Shown piece after piece: positions 1 through 8,480 of a stretch of 64,000 nt of DNA. The position numbers were made by a program, and so were the translations under genes. The notes under the pieces are model-generated. The model saw nothing but the letters and a program-made list of their open reading frames with translations, was not told the DNA's origin and ran no database searches. The stretch covers positions 1 to 64,000 of the forward strand of contig CALXRC010000008.1 in the NCBI GenBank assembly GCA_944390865.1. Reading direction: 5' to 3'. Numbering within the stretch: the stretch's first letter is position 1; every line of letters begins with the position of its first letter. This DNA is from an uncultured Spirochaetales bacterium. Its GTDB lineage: Bacteria > Spirochaetota > Spirochaetia > Sphaerochaetales > Sphaerochaetaceae.

Positions 1-669
1 CACTGCATCAGCACATTCCCCGAAACCCTTGAGCCGATGATAAGGATAATCCTTGGAAGGAAAGACCTGAGGATTGTCACTGTCAATGCCCAGAAGGAAG
101 AGGGACAGCTGTTTGCCAGGAGAGGGAGGTTTGATGTGCTGCCGCAGAGGGCAAGGTTTTACTCAGCACTGCTGGATTATTCCCTTCTCAGACCGTCAGA
201 GGATTACAGGAAGCTGCCAGAGTCCTTTGTGATCATAATAATGGCGAACAATGAGCTGAAGCTTGATCAGACAGTAGCAGAGTATGAGAGGAGAGACAGG
301 AACAACAGGCTTTTAGGAGATGGGTCCCATATAGTCTTTGTGAATGGAGAGAGCAGAGGCAGTGGTGATGAGGTGGGGAAGCTGATGCATGATTTCAGGT
401 GTACAGAGCCGGAAGATATGAATTATGATTTTCTGAGAAGGCCGGTGGAGTATTACAAGAGAGACAGGAAGGGGAGGAATGATATGTGTGATGTCATACA
501 GGAACTGGTGAATGAAGAGAGAGTGAGTGCCAAGGCTGAAGGAAGGGCTGAAGAGAAGACAGCTATGGTCAAAGAGATGCTGAGAAAAGGAACCATACCA
601 GAAAAGGACATTGCTGATATTTCAGGCCTTACCATAAGTGAAGTCAGTGCTCTGGCAAAAGAACTGTGA
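1..669 (+). CDS. Rpn-family PD-(D/E)XK nuclease / putative transposase, 3' part
   Basis: The frame is open to the left window edge, so the N-terminus lies outside; the first internal Met is at 37. The visible part resembles Rpn (recombination-promoting nuclease, transposase_31/PDDEXK_2) proteins: an RRGRFDVL stretch, FYSALLDYSLL, then the hydrophobic strand FVIIIMANNEL, followed by a charged linker (AKAEGRAEEK) and a short C-terminal helical segment ending ALAKEL. Family members act as DNases that promote recombination or act in phage defence; they are not classical DDE transposases. The core catalytic residues fall at or before the window edge and cannot be verified. A strong internal ribosome site within the gene is described separately. 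Confidence 0.7.
   Translation, partial: HCISTFPETLEPMIRIILGRKDLRIVTVNAQKEEGQLFARRGRFDVLPQRARFYSALLDYSLLRPSEDYRKLPESFVIIIMANNELKLDQTVAEYERRDRNNRLLGDGSHIVFVNGESRGSGDEVGKLMHDFRCTEPEDMNYDFLRRPVEYYKRDRKGRNDMCDVIQELVNEERVSAKAEGRAEEKTAMVKEMLRKGTIPEKDIADISGLTISEVSALAKEL
484..669 (+). CDS. Candidate internal RpnS-like small protein (gene within gene)
   Basis: Inside the Rpn gene and in the same frame, an ATG at 484 is preceded by a near-perfect Shine-Dalgarno GGGGAGG (471-477) with 6-nt spacing. Translation would give a 61-residue protein equal to the C-terminus of the nuclease (starting MCDVIQEL). Intragenic C-terminal proteins that inhibit the full-length Rpn nuclease have been reported for enterobacterial rpn genes. 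Here the assignment rests only on the ribosome site, the frame and the family precedent. The site could also be chance in a purine-rich Lys/Arg/Gly coding stretch. Confidence 0.4.
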   Translation: MCDVIQELVNEERVSAKAEGRAEEKTAMVKEMLRKGTIPEKDIADISGLTISEVSALAKEL

Positions 670-680
670 CATGACATGTA

Positions 681-719
681 CCGGTGCTGGGATTATTTCT
701 CCGGCACCGGAGAAATAAT
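681..719. terminator. Overlapping alternative hairpins after the rpn gene
   Basis: A 10-bp hairpin (681-690 with 701-710, one G-T wobble) overlaps a second perfect 13-base inverted repeat (692-704 with 707-719). The two structures share bases and exclude each other. They lie 12 nt past the rpn stop, so a transcription-end role is plausible, but there is no clean U-tract. Confidence 0.45.
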
Positions 720-992
720 TACATTGAGAAACCTCATTAGACAGCATTAAGAAAAGTAGTCCAGAAAACAAGATGGCTGGAGTGCCATATGAGCTTTTCT
801 GATAATTTAAAGAAGCAAGTCCTTTCTGTACAAACGAAAATACGGAAAGATCTGGTGCAGTTTATTTCTAGTTAACAGACAAATACGCTTTAATTTGTAT
901 AATATCCTTGCTGAATATGGAGAATCATGTTACCTTTATGTAATATAACAGACAAAAAGAGATAAATCTGTCTGTTATCTTTGGAGGTTACA
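720..992. other. Intergenic region between rpn and lipoprotein gene
   Basis: No gene is supported here. A TATAAT hexamer at 898-903 about 90 nt upstream of the lipoprotein start is a plausible -10; no convincing -35 was found at 17-nt spacing. The rest is AT-rich sequence without recognisable coding or repeats. Confidence 0.4.
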
Positions 993-2813
993 ATGAAGAG
1001 AATGTCAGTACTTATTCTGGCACTGCTCCTTCTGTTCTCAGCCTGTTCTGCTGAGATTGTCAAAGATTTGCCGCCGGAAGAAATACAGCCTTCTGCATCT
1101 GAAGCTGCTGTTGAGGTGGTATCAGGAAATTCGATCAGCGTGAGTTTTTCTCCGGTTCCTTATGCCAGAAGTTATGGTTATCAGCTTTCTGACGGTGGAG
1201 GATACAAGGATCTGGTTTCAAATGAACTGACTTTCAGCAATGGTCTTATTTCTTTCACCATCTCTGAAGATCTGCAGATGGCTGGCGATGTTTTTATCTA
1301 TGCTGTTGATGGCAGGACAGGCAATACTGTTCAGATTGCAAGTGCAAACTACACTCTGTCATTAGATAATATTGCACCTGACGTATATATCTCGGAGCGT
1401 GGTGAAAACTTCGTTGAGCTCAGAACTGGCACAGATAACGCTGAAAGCTTCTTTTATATGGTCAATATCAAAGAAACGGGAAATCCAGATGATCCAGGAG
1501 AGAATCATTTCTTTTTCAATACCTCTGAGTTCAGGATTGAAGGACTTGACAAGGACAAAGCTTACATTGCCGTTGTCAGTCACTCTCTGGATGGGGCAGC
1601 CTATTCTGCTCAGACGACAACGCTCAGCATTCCTGAATACGATGAAACTAAACAGGCTGCTATTGACTTCAGCATCTCAGATGATGTGCTTATGGCAGAC
1701 AACATTGAAGGAAACAGCGTCACTCTTTACAAGAAGACAAATCTCAATGATTCAGATGATAAAGCTGTGGCTGTAAAGAGCGATATCAGTGTTTCAGATG
1801 GAAGTGTGCGTATCGAATCATCATCTCTGCCCAGTCTTGAAAGCGGCTATTTCTATTTTGCATCCGATACGGCATTCAGCAATGTGATTGAGTATACAGT
1901 ACCTGTAACTGTGAAGAGGATCACAAACAACTGGAAGAGTGCGGACCTTGAGATTGATTTCGCTTCTGAGGCCAGCACAGCATTCAGCAGTCTGACTGTT
2001 TCCGGAGGAGGCAGGAGCGCTTCAGCAAAGTATACTGACAGCGGAGTCAGGATAGAAAATCTTGACAGCAATACTTCCTATCCGGCAGTCACGTTAAGCT
2101 TCAGGCCTGACAGCGGCTTGAATTCGGAATCTGTCATTGTTGAGCTCGAGACTCAGAGCTTTGCCGGAATCTATGAGTGGACGGGAGATCTGGTGGATGG
2201 AGACAGAAATACAAACTTCAAGGTAGTCGTCACAGACCAGAAAGCCGGTACGGACACGTATCCTGCTGTTCCAGAAATGAGCATATACCCTTACTATGTC
2301 TATTTTGATTCAGATCCTGAATCTGGGGACAAGAGCATTATCGGGCAGGGTCTGGCGAACCAGAGTCTGAGAATTCTTCCGCTGGTTGATTCAAGTGCCG
2401 GAGAAAACGGCGCAACGGCCGCCAGCCAGGTAAATATGGATAATCCCGGAGAACTGAGAAAACAGAATGAAGCATATAAAGCAAACAACAAAAAATGGAA
2501 TGCTTCGCCTTTTTCACCCAGCAGGTGGTATATAGATATAGCTGACAATGAGCCTGATGAGCGTGACGTAGTTGAGACAGTGACGCAGTCTTTCGCAATA
2601 CTTCTTACTGCACCGACAACTACGACATTTGAGTTCATGGAGGCTGAGCTCAGTGGAAAAACGCTTCCTGTCGTAAAGTTCAAGAACACAAGCAGCAGCA
2701 GTCTTGTCAGAAATTATCTGAGAAAAAACAGTGCTGACCAGCGTGCTGCTTATGGAGATGAAGATGAAGCAGACTGGCAGTACTGCTGGTACCTTGAGAA
2801 GGCAAGCGACTGA
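993..2813 (+). CDS. Putative surface lipoprotein, 606 aa
   Basis: Start ATG 993 is chosen over an in-frame TTG at 981 because GGAGG (983-987) sits 5 nt upstream of it. The N-terminus is a lipoprotein signal: basic MKR, a hydrophobic stretch, and a lipobox-like FSAC with Cys at residue 18. The remainder is Ser/Asp-rich and reads like repeated beta-sandwich units of fibronectin-III type (recurrent phrases such as VSGNSISVSFSPV, ENFVELRTG). No enzymatic motif was recognised. The next gene, an outer-membrane barrel, starts 11 nt downstream with its ribosome site at this gene's stop, so the two are probably co-transcribed and act together at the cell surface. Confidence 0.65.
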   Translation: MKRMSVLILALLLLFSACSAEIVKDLPPEEIQPSASEAAVEVVSGNSISVSFSPVPYARSYGYQLSDGGGYKDLVSNELTFSNGLISFTISEDLQMAGDVFIYAVDGRTGNTVQIASANYTLSLDNIAPDVYISERGENFVELRTGTDNAESFFYMVNIKETGNPDDPGENHFFFNTSEFRIEGLDKDKAYIAVVSHSLDGAAYSAQTTTLSIPEYDETKQAAIDFSISDDVLMADNIEGNSVTLYKKTNLNDSDDKAVAVKSDISVSDGSVRIESSSLPSLESGYFYFASDTAFSNVIEYTVPVTVKRITNNWKSADLEIDFASEASTAFSSLTVSGGGRSASAKYTDSGVRIENLDSNTSYPAVTLSFRPDSGLNSESVIVELETQSFAGIYEWTGDLVDGDRNTNFKVVVTDQKAGTDTYPAVPEMSIYPYYVYFDSDPESGDKSIIGQGLANQSLRILPLVDSSAGENGATAASQVNMDNPGELRKQNEAYKANNKKWNASPFSPSRWYIDIADNEPDERDVVETVTQSFAILLTAPTTTTFEFMEAELSGKTLPVVKFKNTSSSSLVRNYLRKNSADQRAAYGDEDEADWQYCWYLEKASD

Positions 2814-2824
2814 GGAGGCATGTG

Positions 2825-4084
2825 ATGAGAAAGTCTATCGTTTTAATTCTTTTTATTGCATTGATTCCCAGCTTCATTTTTGCTTCTCTGGTTCCACTGT
2901 ACGATCCCTTTGAGGCAGATGATGCATTCACCTCTCCCGGCCTGCTGCTTGAGAGTGAAGGAGGAACGCCCTTTGCCGTTGAAATTGGTGCCCGGAGCGC
3001 AGTTGATTATCTGTCTTATCTGGCTGATCCGTCTGGAAAGCTGGATCAGTACAGCGGCCACCTTTACAGAACGCTGATGGAAGGGGATCTGGAATTCTGG
3101 GCCGCAAACTATGATGCTGTCAGAGCCATGTTTGATTTCGACAGGGCCAATTTTCCTTCTCAGGTGACGGATGAACTTTCCCTGAATGCGATGAGGCTGT
3201 ATCTCAGGGATTCTTTTGAGCACCGGTTCAGCCAGGCCCAGAAAGCCTCAGCAGTCCTGACTGCCGCAAATAACAGCAGCATCTTTGCCTCAGGCTCAGC
3301 TCCCCGGCTTTATGGAGATATGGCCCTGACGCTGAGGCTTGGAGGCGGAAGCATCTATTCAAACGGCTTTGGCTGGAAAATCTGTTCAAACATCGGGTTT
3401 TTCGGTGCAGAGAATCTGCTCCAGAATACAAACAATCTCCTTTATTTTGATGTAAGGGCAGATGTCGGATACGCTTTTCACCTGTTCAATGACAACTTCA
3501 CAATAGGTGCCAGTCTTGAGGTACTGGCTGCAGGACAGAACTACATAGGAAGCAATGCACTGCTGTCAGCAAGATTCAAGGCTGATCCGGTGCAGGCCTT
3601 TACCAATGATTTCAAGTTCGGCCTGGGCTTCGGTGTGACCTTCGGATCCATGTACAGACTCAATGAGAATCTTGCATTCACGCTGGATCTGATCAACATG
3701 GCGGCATTCAGAAAGTACTACAATCTTGCTCTGACGGATTTTGTCGATTACGACGGCTTTGAGGAAGACCGGAACGTCTACTATATCCCGTCGGATCTGA
3801 GACTGCGGGCTTTGTGGGACTTCAATGACTGGCATGTCACTGTTGAGTTTTCAGATGTGCTGGATCAGCTGATCTGGATGAAGGTCCGTGATGGCTATGA
3901 GTTCGACTTCTTCGCTGTTCCCAAAATAAGCTTCAGCTACGACATGAGCAGCGATCTGAGCCTTGGCGCTGCTCTGGGAAAGTCAGCTCTTTCTCTCAGC
4001 ATGAAATGGAAGGGCTTCTCTGTGGAACTCATGACAATGCTTGACAAGCTGGGCTTCGGCTTGTATGCGGGTTATGCTTTCTGA
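2825..4084 (+). CDS. Outer-membrane beta-barrel protein, 419 aa
   Basis: A cleavable signal peptide (MRKSIVLILFIALIPSFIFA) is followed by a mature protein of alternating amphipathic strands rich in Gly, Tyr and Phe, ending in YAGYAF. A terminal aromatic residue is typical of Bam-inserted outer-membrane proteins. ATG 2825 is preferred to GTG 2822 because GAGGAGG (2812-2818) is 6 nt upstream of it. The preceding gene encodes a lipoprotein, and the pair may form a surface complex. The family is unassigned; spirochaete barrels of this size include porin-like and adhesin-like proteins. Confidence 0.65.
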   Translation: MRKSIVLILFIALIPSFIFASLVPLYDPFEADDAFTSPGLLLESEGGTPFAVEIGARSAVDYLSYLADPSGKLDQYSGHLYRTLMEGDLEFWAANYDAVRAMFDFDRANFPSQVTDELSLNAMRLYLRDSFEHRFSQAQKASAVLTAANNSSIFASGSAPRLYGDMALTLRLGGGSIYSNGFGWKICSNIGFFGAENLLQNTNNLLYFDVRADVGYAFHLFNDNFTIGASLEVLAAGQNYIGSNALLSARFKADPVQAFTNDFKFGLGFGVTFGSMYRLNENLAFTLDLINMAAFRKYYNLALTDFVDYDGFEEDRNVYYIPSDLRLRALWDFNDWHVTVEFSDVLDQLIWMKVRDGYEFDFFAVPKISFSYDMSSDLSLGAALGKSALSLSMKWKGFSVELMTMLDKLGFGLYAGYAF

Positions 4085-4199
4085 TGCATCTGCAGTGAGG
4101 CTCCTCTCCAGTGAATACAGCCTTTCCGCAATGGTTTTTTTTGCCCAACTTGTGTATCTTTGGAACTGTTGGTGTGTGATGCCATCGTATGGAGGACTG

Positions 4200-5552
4200 A
4201 TGCGAGTTCTGATTGTTGATGATGAAGTTAATATAAGAAGCACGATGAGCAAGTTCTTTGCCATAGAGGACATTGACAGCGATGGAGCAGAGAACGGCCT
4301 TTCAGCTCAGCGCATGCTTGGAGAGACTGCGTATGATGCGGTTCTTGTTGACTTGAGAATGCCTGGCATGGACGGCCTGACTCTGATCAGGTGGATCCGT
4401 GCCCAGGGGTACAGGATGCCTGTCATCATGATCAGTGCCCATGGAGACATCACGGATGCAGTAAGTGCGCTGAAAGAGGGGGCGCAGGATTATATCATCA
4501 AGCCTTTCGACCCTGAAGAGCTGTGCATAAAGATCAAGAGTCTCGTTGAGTCATCCAATCTGAGAAACATTGTGGAAAATGCGAAGGCAAATGAAGAGGA
4601 AAATGCCGGTTTCATAGGCGAAAGTCCTTCCATCACTCACATAAAGGAAGTGATCAGAAAGATTGCTCCCTCATCTGCGACAGTGCTTATCACAGGTGAG
4701 AGCGGAACAGGCAAGGAAGTAGTAGCCCGTGAGATTCATTCCTGCTCGCATGTCAGTCAGGGGCCGTTTGTTGCCATCAATATCGGCGGTGTTCCTGAGA
4801 ATCTGCTTGAGTCAGAGCTTTTCGGTTATGAAAAGGGCGCTTTCACAGGGGCCTCAAACAGGAAGACCGGCATGTTTGAGCTGGCAAGCGGAGGCACTCT
4901 CTTTCTTGATGAAATTGGTGATATGCCTCTGGCCCTCCAGGTAAAGATCCTGCGTGTCCTGCAGGACAGGAAGATCACACGACTGGGCGGCACCAGTCCG
5001 ATGCCCATAAACGCCCGCATTATCGCTGCTACAAACAAGAATCTGGAGAAGATGGTGCAGGAAGGCACCTTCCGGGAGGACCTTTTCTACCGCCTGAATG
5101 TTGTCCGCATAGAAATCCCGCCGCTGCGCGAGCGCAGCGATGACATTCCTCTGCTGGCAGCAAACATCATAGGCCGGTACAACAGGAGCATGGGGACAAA
5201 GATTACAGGCTTCACGCCTGAAGCTCTGGACATGCTCAAGAGGCATGATTTTTACGGCAATGTCAGGGAGCTGGAGAACATCCTCGAACGCACAATGATC
5301 TTTGCCGAGAGTGATATCATCCGGGTTGAGGATCTTGATTTGCGAGGCTCTGTGTCACGGCCGGGAGCGGTAAGCAGCAGGGCTGTCCCTGACAGCAGCG
5401 AGGGGGCTGTCACACTGCGCGACATTGAGAAAAGCGCGATCATCCGCTCTTTGCAGCGCTGGGAGGGCAACCGTACGCATGCCGCTCAGGAGCTTGGCAT
5501 CAGCAGACGCACGCTCATCAGCAAGATCGCTGAGTACGGAATACAACTGTAA
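4200..5552 (+). CDS. Sigma-54-dependent response regulator, NtrC family
   Basis: Three-domain bacterial enhancer-binding protein, 450 aa. The receiver domain is residues 1-115, with acidic pair D7-D8, phospho-acceptor D51 and conserved K101. The AAA+ domain has Walker A GESGTGKE (166-173), sigma-54 contact loop GAFTGA (213-218) and Walker B GGTLFLDEIGD (231-241). A FIS-type helix-turn-helix closes the protein (NRTHAAQELGISRRTL). ATG 4200 follows GGAGG (4191-4195), and the receiver begins at its first residue, so an in-frame extension starting at 4041 is rejected. It would activate sigma-54 promoters after phosphorylation. No partner histidine kinase or rpoN lies in the window. Confidence 0.92.
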   Translation: MRVLIVDDEVNIRSTMSKFFAIEDIDSDGAENGLSAQRMLGETAYDAVLVDLRMPGMDGLTLIRWIRAQGYRMPVIMISAHGDITDAVSALKEGAQDYIIKPFDPEELCIKIKSLVESSNLRNIVENAKANEEENAGFIGESPSITHIKEVIRKIAPSSATVLITGESGTGKEVVAREIHSCSHVSQGPFVAINIGGVPENLLESELFGYEKGAFTGASNRKTGMFELASGGTLFLDEIGDMPLALQVKILRVLQDRKITRLGGTSPMPINARIIAATNKNLEKMVQEGTFREDLFYRLNVVRIEIPPLRERSDDIPLLAANIIGRYNRSMGTKITGFTPEALDMLKRHDFYGNVRELENILERTMIFAESDIIRVEDLDLRGSVSRPGAVSSRAVPDSSEGAVTLRDIEKSAIIRSLQRWEGNRTHAAQELGISRRTLISKIAEYGIQL

Positions 5553-5577
5553 TCCCATCTGGGACTTGAATCAGGCC

Positions 5578-5606
5578 TTGAAATGGCATTTTCTTTGTGC
5601 TACATT
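5578..5606 (+). promoter_or_regulatory. Promoter of the CRP-like regulator/ABC operon
   Basis: TTGAAA (5578-5583), a 17-nt spacer and TACATT (5601-5606) preceded by TGC form a good sigma-70 promoter with an extended -10. The expected transcription start (about 5613-5615) coincides with ATG 5615. CTTGAAT (5565-5571) and ATTCAAG (5604-5610) form an inverted repeat spanning the promoter, a possible operator for autoregulation. Confidence 0.6.
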
Positions 5607-5614
5607 CAAGCCTG

Positions 5615-6214
5615 ATGCAGGATTTCACTAAGCTTTTGCTATCATCTGAAATATGCGGAAAAAGGCAGCTTGAGCTGAGAAAGGGGCTGTGGTGCGATGA
5701 TGTGTTCAACAAGGAACGTATGATTGTGATCATCACATCCGGACAGCTGGAAGTTGTTGCACCTTCAGGAGCGATAATAAACATCCTCAATGCAGGGGAA
5801 GTTTATGCGATAGCGAGCCTGTACCTCGAAGAGTCTCTCTTCAGCCGGCTCAGGGCCCGAAGCGATGTATCACTCATACTGACTCCCCGCTCTGAGGTGC
5901 TCAGACTGCTTGATGAGGACAGGATGCTTAACCATGCTTACTGTGCTCTTCTGAATCAGAAGCTGGATTTTCTGTTCTCCAGAGTCAGTCTGCTGAGCAT
6001 AAAGAACAACCGCAGGCGTCTTGCCTCCTATCTGGCTGATGAGCAGAGGCCTGCATTCAGCACAAAAGATGAACTTGCATCTTTTCTGGCCCTGGGGCGT
6101 TCTGCGCTGTTCAGGGAACTGGCCTTCCTTGCGGAACAGGGAATCATCAGTCTTGATAATGGTGAAATCAAAGTGACAGATAAAGAAAAATTACTGGAGG
6201 TTATACATGCGTAG
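5615..6214 (+). CDS. Crp/Fnr-family transcriptional regulator
   Basis: About 199 aa with the CRP/FNR plan. The N-terminal cyclic-nucleotide-binding-like beta-roll runs to about residue 110 (VIITSGQLEVVAPSG, NILNAGEVY), followed by a dimer helix (LNQKLDFLFSRVSLLS) and a C-terminal winged helix (TKDELASFLALGRSALFRELAFL). No FNR-type cysteine cluster is visible, so an Fe-S sensor is unlikely; the effector is unknown. ATG 5615 is preferred to GTG 5597 because the promoter -10 lies between them. It overlaps the downstream solute-binding protein gene by 8 nt, so it probably regulates that transporter operon, as CRP-like regulators do for sulfonate/nitrate/taurine-type uptake systems. Confidence 0.8.
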   Translation: MQDFTKLLLSSEICGKRQLELRKGLWCDDVFNKERMIVIITSGQLEVVAPSGAIINILNAGEVYAIASLYLEESLFSRLRARSDVSLILTPRSEVLRLLDEDRMLNHAYCALLNQKLDFLFSRVSLLSIKNNRRRLASYLADEQRPAFSTKDELASFLALGRSALFRELAFLAEQGIISLDNGEIKVTDKEKLLEVIHA

Positions 6215-7169
6215 GCTTTTTGTCTCAATGATGATTCTGATAACTGTCTGTTTTTCTCTTCTTGCCCAGCCGGCAGGCGAGACGACAGCGGAAACAGTCC
6301 GTGTGGCGGCCCTCAAGGGCCCTACAGCAATGGGGCTTGTCCAGCTTATGGATGAGAGCGAGAAGGGCGCTGTGAACGGAAACGAATATGAATTCTCCAT
6401 CGTTGCGAGTCCGTCGGAAATGACACCAATGCTTGTCCTCGGCGATGTTGATATCGTAGCACTGCCTGCAAATCTTGCTTCCGTGATCTGGAACAACACA
6501 GATGGCGCGATCAAGGTGCTTGCAGTCAACACTCTCGGTGTCCTCTACATAGTTGAAAGAGGCGACAGCGTGAATTCTGTATATGATCTTGAAGGCAGGA
6601 CTGTCTACTCAAGCGGAAAAGGCTCTACGCCTGAGTATTCACTTTCTTACATTCTTGAACAGGCCGGGATTGCTGATTCCGTTGCTGTCGAGTGGAAGAG
6701 CGAGCATGCTGAGTGCGTTGCTGCCCTGATGAGCGACGAGAATGCTCTTGCCCTGCTTCCTCAGCCCTTTGTCACTACAGCCATGATGCAGAATTCAGAG
6801 ATCAGGGTTGCTCTTGATCTCAATGATGCCTGGGATGAGGTAAGCCCTGAATCAAGTCTCATCACCGGTGTGATTGTCGCACGCACTGATTTCATCAATG
6901 AGCACCCCGAAGCAGTTGAGGCCTTCCTTGAGTCCTACAAAGTTTCTACAGACTTCGCAAATGAAAATGTTGATGAGGCCGCTGCCCTGGTGGGCAAGTA
7001 TGATATTGTTCCTGAAGCAGTGGCAAGGATCGCTCTCCCCCAGTGCAATATTGTCTGCATTACAGGCGATGAGATGAAGAGTGATCTGTCCAGATACCTT
7101 GAAGTGCTTTACAGCGCAAACAGCGCATCAACAGGCGGAGCACTCCCGGCTGATGAATTCTACTACTGA
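6207..7169 (+). CDS. ABC transporter substrate-binding protein (NMT1/SsuA-like)
   Basis: A 320-aa periplasmic binding protein with an N-terminal signal peptide (MRRLFVSMMILITVCFSLLA). The body resembles NMT1/THI5-like or SsuA/TauA-like proteins: VRVAALKGPTAMGL strand-loop, MLVLGDVDIVALPANLAS, YDLEGRTVYSSGKGSTPEY and ITGVIVARTDFINEHPEAV. ATG 6207 follows GGAGG at a normal distance and overlaps the regulator gene by 8 nt; the permease gene in turn overlaps its 3' end. The substrate cannot be read from sequence. Aliphatic sulfonates, nitrate/cyanate and thiamine precursors are the common ligands of the family. Confidence 0.85.
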   Translation: MRRLFVSMMILITVCFSLLAQPAGETTAETVRVAALKGPTAMGLVQLMDESEKGAVNGNEYEFSIVASPSEMTPMLVLGDVDIVALPANLASVIWNNTDGAIKVLAVNTLGVLYIVERGDSVNSVYDLEGRTVYSSGKGSTPEYSLSYILEQAGIADSVAVEWKSEHAECVAALMSDENALALLPQPFVTTAMMQNSEIRVALDLNDAWDEVSPESSLITGVIVARTDFINEHPEAVEAFLESYKVSTDFANENVDEAAALVGKYDIVPEAVARIALPQCNIVCITGDEMKSDLSRYLEVLYSANSASTGGALPADEFYY

Positions 7170-7911
7170 AAAACGCCTGATCAGGCTGCTGTCAGTGCTG
7201 TTCTGGCTGGCAGTCTGGCATATTGCTGCAGTCATTGTCTCACAGAGGATACTCATTGTATCCCCTGTGGACGTTGTCATCAGGCTGTTTGAGCTGCTTC
7301 ACCAGCCTGCTGTATGGAAGGCCGGCGTCTTCTCGACCCTGCGCATCGCAGGCGGCTTCCTTCTGGCCCTGGCCTCTGCCGTAGTGCTTGCAATGCTCTC
7401 AAGCAGGCTGAAATGGGTGAAGATACTTCTGGAGCCTCTTGTTCAGGCTTTCAAGACAATACCGGTCGCCTCAATAGTCATCGTTGTGCTGATCTGGGTC
7501 TCTTCCCGCAATCTTTCAGTCATTATTTCATTCATGATGGTCTTCCCCGTCCTGTACTCAAACCTGCTCAGCAGCATAGAGGACACTGACAGGAAAATGC
7601 TGGAGATGGCTGAGGCCTACAGGCTTTCCTTCTGCTCAAGGCTCAGACTGGTCTATCTTCCTCAGGTCTGTCCTTATTTTCTATCATCCGCATCTCTGGC
7701 TCTCGGCCTTGCCTGGAAGAGCGGGGTGGCCGCGGAAGTGATCGGCATTCCGGATGGAAGCCTGGGAGAGCTGCTGTATGATGCGAAAGTCTTTTTTGCA
7801 ACGGCAGATGTTTTTGCCTATACACTTCTGATTGTGATCCTGTCCGTATGCTTTGAACAGATAATGAAGGCAGCGATCAGATATGCTGCCATGAGGCTGG
7901 AAGCAATATGA
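7153..7911 (+). CDS. ABC transporter permease (SsuC/TauC/NrtB-like)
   Basis: A 252-aa inner-membrane protein with about six hydrophobic segments. The EAA loop that contacts the ATPase is recognisable around EMAEAYRLSFCSRLRLVYLPQVCP. It belongs to the BPD_transp_1 family partnering NMT1/SsuA-type binding proteins. ATG 7153 starts inside the 3' end of the binding-protein gene (17-nt overlap), which implies translational coupling. Its own stop overlaps the ATPase start in an ATGA arrangement. An in-frame start at 7081 would add 24 non-hydrophobic residues inside the upstream gene and is less likely. Confidence 0.86.
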   Translation: MNSTTEKRLIRLLSVLFWLAVWHIAAVIVSQRILIVSPVDVVIRLFELLHQPAVWKAGVFSTLRIAGGFLLALASAVVLAMLSSRLKWVKILLEPLVQAFKTIPVASIVIVVLIWVSSRNLSVIISFMMVFPVLYSNLLSSIEDTDRKMLEMAEAYRLSFCSRLRLVYLPQVCPYFLSSASLALGLAWKSGVAAEVIGIPDGSLGELLYDAKVFFATADVFAYTLLIVILSVCFEQIMKAAIRYAAMRLEAI

Positions 7912-8468
7912 GAGCAGTAGTGACGAAACATTTCGGTCAGCAGCTGATCTTCAGCCATTTCTCTGTTGAAGTGGAGCAGGGCAGTATTGTCCGCCTTGCA
8001 GGACCTTCCGGTTCCGGCAAGACAACTCTGATGAGAATACTCAGCGGACTTGAGTCAAATGAAGAGCCGGGAAATAATGACTTCCTTTCTCACCGCTTTG
8101 CCTGGGTTTTTCAGGAGGACCGGCTTGCTGAGACAATGAGCGGATACAAAAATCTGTACTATTCAGTCGGTCCTCTGTCAAAAAAGAGTGCAGAAGAGTA
8201 CTTCTCCATGCTTGGACTTGACGATATCAGCAAGCCTGTAAGCCAGTACTCTGGCGGAATGAAGAGGCGTCTTGCCTTGCTGCGCGCCATGCTCTGCCCC
8301 GGTGAGATAATAATGCTTGATGAACCCTTTGCCGGACTTGATGACAGGGCAAGGGAGAGCGCCTGCGAGTTCATAATGTCAATGAGAAAAGGGCGCACCA
8401 TAATCTTTTCCGGCCATGATGCTGACGGAAGTATTCCTGCTGACTCGACTATTGCCATTCAGGCGTGA
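7908..8468 (+). CDS. ABC transporter ATP-binding protein, compact form
   Basis: Carries all nucleotide-binding motifs: Walker A GPSGSGKTT (32-40), Q-loop VFQED, signature YSGGM (114-118), Walker B IIMLDEP (134-140) and the H-loop in SGHD. At 186 aa it is clearly shorter than the usual 240-260 aa of SsuB/TauB/NrtD proteins: the segment between Walker A and the Q-loop and the C-terminal tail are trimmed. It overlaps the permease by 4 nt and completes the regulator/binding protein/permease/ATPase operon. Motif integrity suggests it is functional despite its small size. Confidence 0.87.
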   Translation: MRAVVTKHFGQQLIFSHFSVEVEQGSIVRLAGPSGSGKTTLMRILSGLESNEEPGNNDFLSHRFAWVFQEDRLAETMSGYKNLYYSVGPLSKKSAEEYFSMLGLDDISKPVSQYSGGMKRRLALLRAMLCPGEIIMLDEPFAGLDDRARESACEFIMSMRKGRTIIFSGHDADGSIPADSTIAIQA

Positions 8469-8480
8469 TAGTCTTCAGGT

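Noticed and set aside
1321-1776. Second gene overlapping the lipoprotein gene
   Set aside because: Open frames on both strands here are short, overlap a gene with a clear lipoprotein signal and lack ribosome sites.
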